Source: Paenibacillus alvei (GTDB lineage: Bacteria > Bacillota > Bacilli > Paenibacillales > NBRC-103111). From it: a stretch of DNA of 57,614 bases. Where the stretch lies: the NCBI GenBank assembly GCA_945881905.1, contig CAMCVV010000009.1:1-57614 (forward strand). Direction: 5' to 3'. Every line of letters starts with the position of its first letter. Within the stretch, counting starts at the first letter, position 1. This document shows, one piece after another, positions 34,087 through 42,209 of this stretch. The notes beneath the pieces are model-generated. The model saw only the letters and a program-made list of their open reading frames with translations. It was not told the origin of the DNA and did no database searches. The position numbers and the translations under genes were made by a program.

Positions 34087-34784
34087 ACACATTTCTCCAG
34101 ACGAATAAAATTATTTTAATTTAATCGATGAGAATAATGATAATATTTTTCGTAATTAATTGTATCATATATCTTTCTTATGGTGCAATCCATGCAAGTT
34201 GGTGGTTCTGTGTGTCAAGATGTATCAGGATTGGACGGGAAATTACGATACTGATTTTTGGATGATGAATGGAACTACGCATTTACATCTATATACAATA
34301 AATTTATTTCATTTAAACAATTCCAATTATTATACGTATATATGTTTGGTTAATCAAATCATGATAAGAAGTTGCAACAAGAATTGACAATAAGATCTTT
34401 AGAAGAAGTGAAGTGAGTATATACATGAATTGACCACAGTCCGCTGGATTGTGGTTTTTCTTTTTTTCAGGTTTCTACGCAATTGGCATAATATTCGCTA
34501 TAGCCATTCAAGATACCATACGAAATGATTCATGAGAGTTGACCACGTAGATGTAGTTGAACTATGATTGGAAGGATGAAGACGGTAGGGAAAGCACATG
34601 GATTCCTTACTCAATGATAGAATAGCCTAGGAGTGAGTTGGATGAGTTCTTGACTGCCTCTTATTTGATGTCAGCAAGACTTGCTCTAGCACCTACCGAT
34701 ACCCAGAAACATAGGATGATCGTATGAATGGAGTCCAACGGGTAAGGGACAGATGTTCATTTCTATACAAAAGGAGTAAAACCC
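34087..34784. other. 698-bp AT-rich gap holding an orphan terminator
   Basis: Left part: AT-rich upstream region of the rpiR gene (34087-34170), then a 14-bp near-palindrome (34345-34358, TTTG arms). A strong plus-strand terminator at 34433 has no gene before it on that strand. From 34470 to 34784 there is only the leader of the HAD gene. No protein-like frame convinced me. Confidence 0.5.
34433..34467 (+). terminator. Orphan terminator, possible end of a small RNA
   Basis: ACCACAGTCC (34433-34442) pairs with GGATTGTGGT (34446-34455, one G-T pair) around GCT, followed by TTTTTC and seven T. The nearest plus-strand gene before it ends at 31864, so it may terminate an unannotated RNA in 34170-34432. 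On the minus strand there is no T-run. Confidence 0.7.
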
Positions 34785-35489
34785 ATGAATATGACAGAGA
34801 AACCTCTCTCTCATTGCCCAGAAGCGATGATATTTGACTTAGATGGCACGTTATTTCAGACGGAGACACTGTTGTTGCCTGCTTATCATGCCATGTTTGA
34901 ACAATTACGCAACGAAGGATTATTCGATGGAGACACGCCACCGGAGTCGCATATATTAGGAGCACTGGGAATGTTGTTGGATGATATTTTCCTACGTGTG
35001 ATGCCCGAATCGACTCGAGCAGCGAAGCACAGAGCGAATGAGTTATTACTCCACTACCAACTTGTTGGATTACGCGATAAGCAAGGTTTATTATATACAG
35101 GAGTTGCGGATACGTTAACTGCACTGCATGCTCGTGGTATTCGTTTATTTGTCGCTAGCAATGGTCTCAAGGAATATGTCGAGCAAGTCATCCATGTTCA
35201 TGGTCTCTCACATGTATTCGAAGGACTCTTCAGTGCAGGGGGATATCAGACCAAGTCCAAAGTGGATCTCGTGCGCATATTACTTGATCACCATCGAGTA
35301 TCAACTGCTTGGATGATTGGCGATCGATCTTCTGATGTCGAAGCAGGGCTAGCTAACGAACTTCCTGTCGTGGGTTGTGCTTATGCGGAATTCGGCAATC
35401 CAGATGAATTGTTAGGAAGTACATATATCATCCATAACTTCGAGCAATTGCTAGATATCCTAGATGGAACTGACGAACAGGAGAACTGA
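34785..35489 (+). CDS. HAD-family phosphatase
   Basis: A 234-residue haloacid dehalogenase-like hydrolase of the PGP/YjjG type. Motif I is FDLDGTLF (nucleophile Asp, then Asp two residues on), motif II is LFVASNG, the motif III Lys is in TKSKVDLVR, and motif IV is MIGDRSSDVEAG. The cap is helical between motifs I and II. The substrate is probably a small phosphate ester and cannot be predicted. ATG follows AAAAGGAG. Its 3' end overlaps the RND remnant by a few bases. Confidence 0.9.
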   Translation: MNMTEKPLSHCPEAMIFDLDGTLFQTETLLLPAYHAMFEQLRNEGLFDGDTPPESHILGALGMLLDDIFLRVMPESTRAAKHRANELLLHYQLVGLRDKQGLLYTGVADTLTALHARGIRLFVASNGLKEYVEQVIHVHGLSHVFEGLFSAGGYQTKSKVDLVRILLDHHRVSTAWMIGDRSSDVEAGLANELPVVGCAYAEFGNPDELLGSTYIIHNFEQLLDILDGTDEQEN

Positions 35490-35751
35490 CAGCGCGGAAC
35501 CTGTGATTTCTTCTGTATTAACAACAGTTGTCGTATTTATTCCGATTGGGTATTTGGATGGTGTGGTAATGCTCATTAGGATTGTCGTCTACAACTCTAT
35601 TATTTTAATTGATTTTGTGAACAAACGTAGATCATACCATACCGACTCTCGTCAAGCCATTATCGAAGCGGCCCAAATGCGGATGAGACCGATCCTTACG
35701 ACGACATGTACAACGATTGGCGGACTGATCCCCCATGTTGATTGGCGGTAG
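35464..35751 (+). pseudogene. Remnant of an RND multidrug pump (AcrB-like), internally deleted
   Basis: The frame reads as two distant pieces of an AcrB/SwrC-type pump joined together. SSVLTTVVVFIPIGYLDG matches the segment after the first transmembrane block of AcrB. VVYNSIILIDFVNKRR and RQAIIEAAQMRMRPILTTTCTTIGGLIP match the second block near the C-terminus. The intact protein would be over 1,000 residues; here about 85 survive. The frame overlaps the HAD stop and has no ribosome site. It is best read as decayed DNA; a small functional peptide is much less likely. Confidence 0.75.
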
Positions 35752-35824
35752 CAATTCATCAACGCAAGGGAACTCGTAACCTCATCACATGAGATGCATT
35801 TCACTGCAACAGCTCAAGTAACCC

Positions 35825-35872
35825 AACAGGCTGTCCCACAAGTAGAAATCTACTGAGGGACAGCCTGTTTGG
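35825..35872 (+). terminator. Long composite hairpin, probable terminator
   Basis: AACAGGCTGTCCC (35825-35837) pairs perfectly with GGGACAGCCTGTT (35857-35869), and AGTAGA/TCTACT forms a second stem inside. The T-run is only TTT. Such GGCTGTCCC hairpins resemble dispersed terminator-like repeats of Bacillales, but no second copy was seen here. Confidence 0.65.
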
Positions 35873-35930
35873 GGGTTCAATATACGCTTAATTCTAGTAG
35901 CGAACTATACGGACATAACGATTTCTAAGA

Positions 35931-36266
35931 TCAATCAAACAAATCACCGAATACATCCATGACACTTTTCTTCTTCTTGTACTTGGGGTGGTTATAGTCA
36001 TGTTTGTAGTCATCTTTGTATGCGTCTTTGGGAGGATAGTTAGGAGGGTAGGATTGATCAGGTCGAGGCATGCTTTGCTCACGCTGATTCTCGCGGTAAT
36101 ACCATTCATTATAGTCTTGACGCGTTTCCTTAATTCCTTGCATCAGTTTATCCAATTCACCGCGGTCCAACCATACGCCTTTACAACTTGGACAAACATC
36201 AATCAGGATATCGTTTTTTTCTACTTCTCGCATTTTTACACCATCGCACACAGGACAGTTCATCAT
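35931..36266 (-). CDS. TFIIB-type zinc-ribbon protein
   Basis: A 111-residue protein with an N-terminal zinc ribbon: CPVC near residue 4, then CPSCKGVWLDRGELDKL, the zf-TFIIB signature, giving four Cys ligands. The rest is a Tyr/Pro/Lys/Asp-rich low-complexity tail (PNYPPKDAYKDDYKHDY) with a short hydrophobic end VMDVFGDLFD. Function unknown; such proteins are common beside stress and membrane genes. AAGGAGG lies 8 nt before ATG 36266. It is divergent from the rhamnose operon. Confidence 0.88.
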   Translation of the reverse strand: MMNCPVCDGVKMREVEKNDILIDVCPSCKGVWLDRGELDKLMQGIKETRQDYNEWYYRENQREQSMPRPDQSYPPNYPPKDAYKDDYKHDYNHPKYKKKKSVMDVFGDLFD

Positions 36267-36329
36267 GTCGACTACCTCCTTATTATAGAAATATACTACA
36301 CCAGTTTATTACGTGTAAAAAGAACATAG

Positions 36330-36388
36330 GTTTCATCCAAATAAGTTTCATCCAAATAAGTTTCATCCAAATAAGTTTCAACAAATAA
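36330..36388. repeat. 15-bp tandem repeat upstream of the rhamnose operon
   Basis: GTTTCATCCAAATAA is repeated exactly at 36330-36344, 36345-36359 and 36360-36374, with a shortened fourth copy at 36375-36388. The core GTTTCATCC occurs again at 36401-36409, directly before the -10. There is no spacer variation, so it is not a CRISPR. Confidence 0.9.
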
Positions 36389-36400
36389 ATAGCACACAGT

Positions 36401-36419
36401 GTTTCATCCATGTTATAAT
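36401..36419 (+). promoter_or_regulatory. Extended -10 promoter of the rhamnose operon
   Basis: TGT-TATAAT (36411-36419) is an extended -10 without a recognisable -35 (AGCACA at the right distance). A GTTTCATCC core occupies 36401-36409 just before it. The operon start is 65 bp downstream. The layout suggests an activator or repressor bound to the repeats. Confidence 0.55.
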
Positions 36420-36483
36420 CAAATAAAAACAAATACAAACAAAGATTTTCACAGAAATCCAATCAACGATATAGGAGGAAATC

Positions 36484-38553
36484 ATGGTTCATTCGTTATG
36501 GAACAAGGACACAGCGAAGCAAGTGCAAGCTGGACTCGATGAATTGGTATATCGCTCTAATCTATTAGGTACTGACCGTACAATAGCGAATTGGGGTGGA
36601 GGCAACACGTCCATGAAGACCGTCATCCGAGACTTTCGTGGACGCGAGGCACGTGTGATGTACGTGAAAGGAAGCGGGTCAGATCTAGGTACGATGCAAG
36701 CGCAGCATTTCACAGCGCTTCGCTTAGAGGATATCGAGCCTTTGATCGAGCGACCGTCCATGACGGATGAAGATATGGTTGCTTATTTAGCTCAATGCAT
36801 GACCGATCATAAGCATCCTCGTGCATCCATAGAAACATTACTTCATGCCTTTTTGCCATTTCCACATGTGGATCACACGCACCCTGATGCGATCATCAGT
36901 TTATGCTGCGCGCATAATGGTCGACAGCTAGCTGACGAGATCTTTGGAGATCGCTATGTGTGGGTTCCTTATGTACGCCCTGGATTCGCGTTATCGAAGA
37001 TGATCGCAGAAGGTGTGAAGAATCATCCGAATGCTGAGCTCGTCCTTATGGAGAAGCATGGATTAGTTACATGGGGTAATACATCAGAGGAAAGTTACTT
37101 TAAGACATTAGCGATCATCACAGAAGCGGAGCGTTTCATTGAAGCGCGCGTGAAGCCAAACGAACTATTTGGTGGTTCAATATCGACGTCTATGCCCCAA
37201 GAACAACGCTTAACGATTCTATCTCAGATAATGCCAGTCATCCGTGGTGCAGTCAGTTCAGACAAAAAAATGATATTGACTTATGATGATTCCGATTCCG
37301 TCTTACAATTCGTTAACGCAAAATATAGCCAAGCCTTATCTCAAGTAGGCGCAGCATGTCCTGATCATTTGGTGCATACCAAGATGTCGCCGTTATTCAT
37401 CAACTGGAATCCACAGACACAGTCGGTTGAGGAACTACTCTCTTCACTTCGCGACGGCATTACGCAATACCAATTCGCATATCGCGCTTATTTCGCACGT
37501 AATCACAATGATGGAGATGTGATTGGAGAAACATCACCACGAGTGATATTAATTCCAGGTATTGGCATGGTGAATACAGGGAAAACACAGTTCATGGCTA
37601 AGATTAGTGAAGCGCTATTTCATCGTGCGATTGCAGTTATTCGAGGTGCTACTTCGTTAGGGGACTTTGTTTCGTTGAATGAGTTCGAATCATTCAATGT
37701 CGAATACTGGCCGCTAGAATTGTACAAGCTTTCTCTTGCTCCAGCAGAAGCTGAGTTTTCACGCAAAGTCGCATTTATCACAGGTGGTGCAGGTGGCATC
37801 GGTAGTGAAACAGCACGTCGGTTCGTTAAGGAAGGTGCACATGTCGTACTTGCAGACTTAAATCTCGAAGGTGCTCAGCAAGTTGCGAACGAACTCAATC
37901 AACATTATGGGGTAGGCCGAGCGATTGCTATTCAGATGGACGTTACTGTAGAAGATCAAGTGAAGCACGCTTTTGCATTAAGCGCTCTAGCATTCGGTGG
38001 TGTAGACATGATTGTTAATAATGCAGGGCTTGCGACATCGAGTACATTTGACAATACGTCCTTGCAAGAGTGGAATCTGAACATGAATGTATTAGCCACA
38101 GGCTATTTCCTCGTTGCGCGTGAAGCGTTCAAGCAAATGAAAGAGCAAGGTATAGGCGGAAGTATGGTGTTTGTGGGATCAAAAAATTCCATTTTTGCAG
38201 GTAAAAGCGCTTCTGCTTATAGTTCTGCTAAAGCTCTAGAAGTCCATTTGGCTCGCTGCATTGCAGCAGAAGGTGGGGAATTCGGTATTCGTGTCAACAC
38301 CGTACTCCCTGATGCAGTGCTTTCTGGTTCACAGATATGGAATTCACGTTGGCGTAATGAGCGAGCTATTGCTTATGGCATTGCTCCAGATCAATTAGAA
38401 GAATATTATCGCAAAAGAACCGTTCTGCAAGTGAATATATTTCCGAGTGATATTGCAGAAGCCATTGCATTTCTATCATCATCGAAATCCGAGAAAACAA
38501 CAGGCTGTATGGTAACGGTAGACGGTGGCGTTGCTGCAGCATTTACGAGGTAA
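36484..38553 (+). CDS. rhaEW: Bifunctional rhamnulose-1-phosphate aldolase / lactaldehyde dehydrogenase
   Basis: A 689-residue fusion. The N-terminal half (about 1-400) is a class II aldolase with zinc residues in PHVDHTHPDAI and MEKHGLVTWG; it splits L-rhamnulose-1-phosphate into dihydroxyacetone phosphate and L-lactaldehyde. The C-terminal half (about 425-689) is an intact SDR with TGGAGGIG, NNAG and YSSAK, expected to oxidise lactaldehyde to lactate. The same fusion is RhaEW (YuxG) in B. subtilis. ATG follows ATAGGAGG. It is the first gene of the rhamnose operon. Confidence 0.93.
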   Translation: MVHSLWNKDTAKQVQAGLDELVYRSNLLGTDRTIANWGGGNTSMKTVIRDFRGREARVMYVKGSGSDLGTMQAQHFTALRLEDIEPLIERPSMTDEDMVAYLAQCMTDHKHPRASIETLLHAFLPFPHVDHTHPDAIISLCCAHNGRQLADEIFGDRYVWVPYVRPGFALSKMIAEGVKNHPNAELVLMEKHGLVTWGNTSEESYFKTLAIITEAERFIEARVKPNELFGGSISTSMPQEQRLTILSQIMPVIRGAVSSDKKMILTYDDSDSVLQFVNAKYSQALSQVGAACPDHLVHTKMSPLFINWNPQTQSVEELLSSLRDGITQYQFAYRAYFARNHNDGDVIGETSPRVILIPGIGMVNTGKTQFMAKISEALFHRAIAVIRGATSLGDFVSLNEFESFNVEYWPLELYKLSLAPAEAEFSRKVAFITGGAGGIGSETARRFVKEGAHVVLADLNLEGAQQVANELNQHYGVGRAIAIQMDVTVEDQVKHAFALSALAFGGVDMIVNNAGLATSSTFDNTSLQEWNLNMNVLATGYFLVAREAFKQMKEQGIGGSMVFVGSKNSIFAGKSASAYSSAKALEVHLARCIAAEGGEFGIRVNTVLPDAVLSGSQIWNSRWRNERAIAYGIAPDQLEEYYRKRTVLQVNIFPSDIAEAIAFLSSSKSEKTTGCMVTVDGGVAAAFTR

Positions 38554-38566
38554 GCCATATCGCTTG

Positions 38567-38665
38567 CATCGATCGACGCCCGATGCTCGATGCTTGACGC
38601 CCGATGCTCGACGCCCGATGCTCGACGACCGATGCTCGACGCCCGATGCTCGACGACCGATGACC
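38567..38665. repeat. 14-bp GC-rich tandem repeat between rhaEW and the isomerase gene
   Basis: CGATGCTCGACGCC or its variant ending GAC occurs at 38602, 38616, 38630 and 38644, with a partial copy at 38658. Related units lie to the left (38567-38601, including one 21-bp version). About six copies fill the space between two operon genes. The units have strong self-pairing potential (TCGA and GCATCG cores). Confidence 0.9.
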
Positions 38666-38717
38666 AAGTCATGCCAACAGATGGATTTCTCATTTATTCG
38701 ATAAGGAGGGATTGTTC

Positions 38718-39938
38718 ATGTCCGATCAAGCGTACACGTTATTTGCTCAACAACAGCAAGCCAGAGGGATTGATGTCGATGCTGTGAAAGCCAAGCTGAA
38801 AGCATTCCACATCGAGACCCCTTCTTGGGGCTATGCGGATCAAGGAACCCGCTTCAAAACATTCAAGAAACTCGGTGTGCCACGTAACACTTATGAGAAA
38901 ATGGAAGATGCTGCGCAAGTACATAAGTTCACGGGATGCTGTCCTAGCGTTGCGATCCATATCCCTTGGGACAAGGTGGACGATTATGCGGGATTGAAGC
39001 AACATTGCGCGCAACTCGGGATTACGATCGGAGCAATCAATCCGAATCTGTTCCAAGATGATGACTATATGCTCGGAAGTGTAACGAATTCTTCACCACA
39101 GATTCGACGCAAAGCAACGGATCATTTACTTGAATGCGTGGAAATTGCGAAAATATTACATTCAGAGGTCATCAGTTTGTGGTTTGCAGATGGCACCAAT
39201 TATCCTGGTCAAGCAGATATTCGCCGAAGAGTGCAATGGATGTATGCATGTTTGCATGAAATGTACACGAAGATGACACCACAGATGCGGATGTTGATCG
39301 AATACAAGTTCTACGAACCAGCATTCTACCATACAGACCTCGCGGATTGGGGTATGGCCTTCAATATGGCGAACAAATTAGGTCCACAAGCAGAAGTTCT
39401 TGTCGATACAGGGCATCATGCACAAGGAACCAATATCGAGCACATCGTAGCGTATTTGATTGGTGAACGCAAACTCGGCGGATTCCATTTCAATAGTCGG
39501 AAATATGGCGATGATGACCTCATCGTAGGTTCAGTGAATCCGTATGAGTTGTTCTTAATTTTCTATCAAATACTCGATGCATGCGCAGATCAAGATCAAC
39601 AAGTTCGAGATACCGCTGAGCATATCGCTTACATGATTGACCAGAGTCACAATATTGAAGCGAAGATTCCTGCAATGATCCGCTCGGTGATTAATATTCA
39701 AACACAGTACGCGAAAGCGTTATTAATTGATTTACAGGAAGTGCATCAAGCGCAAGAAGCACAAGACGTGCTTGCTGCAGAAGATGCTGTGCGCAAAGCA
39801 TATGAGTTTGATGTCACGCCATTATTGCAAGCTGTTCGTGAAGAACAGGGGCTTGCGGTCGATCCGATGAAAGCGTATTTAGCAAGTAGTTATCCACAAC
39901 AGATTGCACTTCGTGGCAAAGGGGGAGCCAGCTGGTGA
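38718..39938 (+). CDS. rhaI: L-rhamnose isomerase (RhaI type)
   Basis: A 406-residue TIM-barrel isomerase converting L-rhamnose to L-rhamnulose. It resembles the Pseudomonas RhaI type more than E. coli RhaA: GYADQGTRFKTF, HIPWDKVDD, GAINPNLFQDDDY, SLWFADGTNYPGQ, MLIEYKFYEPAFY, LVDTGHHAQGTN and HFNSRKYGDDDLIVGS. These hold the Glu, Asp and His metal ligands of the family. ATG 38718 is 7 nt from AAGGAGGG; a TTG two codons earlier is too close. The stop overlaps the rhaB start. Confidence 0.92.
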   Translation: MSDQAYTLFAQQQQARGIDVDAVKAKLKAFHIETPSWGYADQGTRFKTFKKLGVPRNTYEKMEDAAQVHKFTGCCPSVAIHIPWDKVDDYAGLKQHCAQLGITIGAINPNLFQDDDYMLGSVTNSSPQIRRKATDHLLECVEIAKILHSEVISLWFADGTNYPGQADIRRRVQWMYACLHEMYTKMTPQMRMLIEYKFYEPAFYHTDLADWGMAFNMANKLGPQAEVLVDTGHHAQGTNIEHIVAYLIGERKLGGFHFNSRKYGDDDLIVGSVNPYELFLIFYQILDACADQDQQVRDTAEHIAYMIDQSHNIEAKIPAMIRSVINIQTQYAKALLIDLQEVHQAQEAQDVLAAEDAVRKAYEFDVTPLLQAVREEQGLAVDPMKAYLASSYPQQIALRGKGGASW

Positions 39939-41422
39939 CAAGCGTGGCACGCGTCCTTGCTTATGACTTAGGTGCAAGCAGTGGTCGAGCGTTTATTGGT
40001 GAATTGGATCTTGATACGCACACCTTACGCATTCATGAGATTCATCGCTTTGACAATGATCCTGTGCAAGTAGGTGAACACCTGTACTGGGATATCTTGC
40101 GATTATTTCATGAATTGAAACAAGGGTTATTGCATGCTCAACGTCAAGGGTATACGCAACTCGAAAGCTTAGGAATCGATTCATGGGCAGTTGATTTTGG
40201 TTTACTAGATCAAGACGGCGAATTACTAAGTAATCCATACCATTACCGTGACCTGCATACCCAAGGAATCATGGAAACGATCAAGCAGCAGCTTGGCGAA
40301 TCATTTCTTTACCAACGAACAGGCATACAATTCCTTCCGTTCAACACCATCTACCAGCTGTTGGCTATCGCTCAACAACGAGCATCGGTTATCGCACAAG
40401 CCGATGTGTTATTGATGATTCCTGATGTGTTGCGGTACTTCCTCACAGGGATCAAGCAAAGTGAAATCACCAATGCTTCCACGACGCAGCTATACAACCC
40501 TCGACAAGGTCGCTTCGATGAAGATATCCTGCAAGCGATCGGTATTCCATCGAAGCTTATGCCTGAATTAATCGAAGCAGGAACCATCGTCGGTACACTA
40601 TCACCATCTATTCAAGCAGAGTTAGGAGTCGAGGCGATACAAGTCATTGCTGTAGGTGAACATGATACAGCATCAGCTGTAGCTGCTGTGCCTGCTCTAG
40701 AAGCACCATTTGCTTATATTAGTTCGGGCACATGGTCATTGCTAGGAACCGAGACGCAAGCACCTGTATTGACAGATCTTTCTTTGCAATGGAATTTCAC
40801 CAACGAAGCAGGGGTATACCAGTCGAATCGATTGTTGAAAAATATCATGGGACTGTGGCTGATCCAATCCTGCAAACGAGAATGGGATCTCACGGGTGAA
40901 TCTAGTAGTTATACAGAGCTAACCACTATGGCAGCAACAGCGGAACCTTTCCGTAGCTTAATCAATCCCGATGATGTGCGATTTCTTCATCATGGACATA
41001 TGCTTAAGAAGATTCAGCAATATTGCACAGAAACGAATCAGCCTATACCCCACACCAAAAGCGAGTTTGTCCGCTGTATTCTCGAAAGCCTAGCATTCGC
41101 TTACCGCAACGTGTTTGCACATACAGAGGAACTCGCGAACACGAAGTTCCATGGTCTGCATATCGTAGGCGGAGGCACACAGAACGAACTGTTATGTCAA
41201 TTCACAGCCAATGCGATTGGACGACCTGTGTGGGCGGGACCGATAGAAGCAAGCGCGATTGGTAATATTCTGGTACAATTCATTACATTAGGGCATATCG
41301 CCAATTTGCAAGAAGGAAGAAGAATCGTTCATCATTCTTTTCCGATTAAGCAATACCTACCTGTCGAACAAGAACAATGGAATCAAACTTATCTGAGATT
41401 CCAGGAGTTGCTTCAGGCATAA
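39935..41422 (+). CDS. rhaB: Rhamnulokinase RhaB
   Basis: A 495-residue FGGY-family kinase phosphorylating L-rhamnulose at O1. The N-terminal phosphate-binding loop AYDLGASSGRAFIGEL, SLGIDSWAVDFGLLD, and the C-terminal ISSGTWSLLG and LHIVGGGTQNELLCQFTANAIGRPV are diagnostic. The start is GTG 39935, overlapping the isomerase stop (GTGA) and following GGGGGAG. Third gene of the operon. Confidence 0.95.
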   Translation: MTSVARVLAYDLGASSGRAFIGELDLDTHTLRIHEIHRFDNDPVQVGEHLYWDILRLFHELKQGLLHAQRQGYTQLESLGIDSWAVDFGLLDQDGELLSNPYHYRDLHTQGIMETIKQQLGESFLYQRTGIQFLPFNTIYQLLAIAQQRASVIAQADVLLMIPDVLRYFLTGIKQSEITNASTTQLYNPRQGRFDEDILQAIGIPSKLMPELIEAGTIVGTLSPSIQAELGVEAIQVIAVGEHDTASAVAAVPALEAPFAYISSGTWSLLGTETQAPVLTDLSLQWNFTNEAGVYQSNRLLKNIMGLWLIQSCKREWDLTGESSSYTELTTMAATAEPFRSLINPDDVRFLHHGHMLKKIQQYCTETNQPIPHTKSEFVRCILESLAFAYRNVFAHTEELANTKFHGLHIVGGGTQNELLCQFTANAIGRPVWAGPIEASAIGNILVQFITLGHIANLQEGRRIVHHSFPIKQYLPVEQEQWNQTYLRFQELLQA

Positions 41423-41444
41423 AGTTAGAGAAACGAGGGAAATC

Positions 41445-42209
41445 ATGTTAGTTGTAGAGCGATTGCAACGCATTGTCTCCTATGTGTTTGAAAGAGGTAG
41501 CATTCGGGTAACTGAATTGAGCAACCTCTTGCAAGTCACCGAAGAGACGATCCGCCGAGACTTAGACAAATTAGAAAGCGAAGGCAAGTTGATTCGCAGT
41601 CATGGTGGTGCAATCCGTGTGCTCGAGGCATTCCCCGACATACCTTTTTTGGTGCGAGAAAGCACCAATGCTCAACAGAAAAAAATAATCGCTCAAGAAG
41701 CGATCAAGCACATATCGATTCATGATCGAATTATCCTAGATGCGAGCACGACAGCTTGGTATATCTCACGTATCTTGCCCGATATGCCACTTACGGTATT
41801 AACGAATTCTATCAAAGTCGCTATGGAACTCAGCACCAAACCCAAAATCCAAGTGATTTCCACAGGGGGCTTGCTCACAGCGAGTACGCTTTCTTTTGTG
41901 GGCTTTGTGGCTGAACAATCGATGGAGCACTTCCATGTAGATAAATTATTTTTCTCATGCAAAGGACTTCATATAGACAAAGGGATAAGTGAATCGAGTG
42001 AGTCACAATCAATGATCAAACAAAAAATGATTTCGATTGCTGAGCAGGTATACCTCCTTGCAGATTATAGTAAGTTCGTACAGCAATCGTTCATCCATGT
42101 ATGTGGGTGGACATCGATCAATACGGTGATCACAGATTCGCTGACCAATCAAGATACGATTCAACGGATGAAAGAACGAGCTATTCAAGTAATTCAAGTG
42201 GTTGAATAG
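41445..42209 (+). CDS. rhaR: DeoR-family regulator of the rhamnose operon
   Basis: A 254-residue repressor. The N-terminal DeoR HTH (1-58) contains RQRIVSYVFE-like sequence, VTELSNLLQVTEETIRRDLDKLESEGKLIRSHGGA. The C-terminal sugar-phosphate sensor domain has ILDASTTAWYISRIL, LTNSIKVAMEL and LFFSCKGLHIDKGISESSESQ. It is the last gene of the operon, 22 nt after rhaB, like rhaR in the B. subtilis rha operon. The repeats at 36330 are its likely DNA targets. The last 29 nt overlap the 3' end of a convergent gene. Confidence 0.9.
   Translation: MLVVERLQRIVSYVFERGSIRVTELSNLLQVTEETIRRDLDKLESEGKLIRSHGGAIRVLEAFPDIPFLVRESTNAQQKKIIAQEAIKHISIHDRIILDASTTAWYISRILPDMPLTVLTNSIKVAMELSTKPKIQVISTGGLLTASTLSFVGFVAEQSMEHFHVDKLFFSCKGLHIDKGISESSESQSMIKQKMISIAEQVYLLADYSKFVQQSFIHVCGWTSINTVITDSLTNQDTIQRMKERAIQVIQVVE

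Noticed and set aside
34160-34387. 75-codon plus-strand frame before the orphan terminator
   Set aside because: No ribosome site; composition (Tyr, Asn, Cys, His) follows the AT-rich DNA. A small RNA is the better reading.
36330-36409. CRISPR array
   Set aside because: Repeats are 15 bp, directly abutting and without unique spacers; no cas genes in the window.
38567-38665. Coding continuation of rhaEW or a leader peptide through the 14-bp repeat
   Set aside because: The period is not a multiple of three and rhaEW has a clean stop at 38551-38553 with a normal C-terminus.
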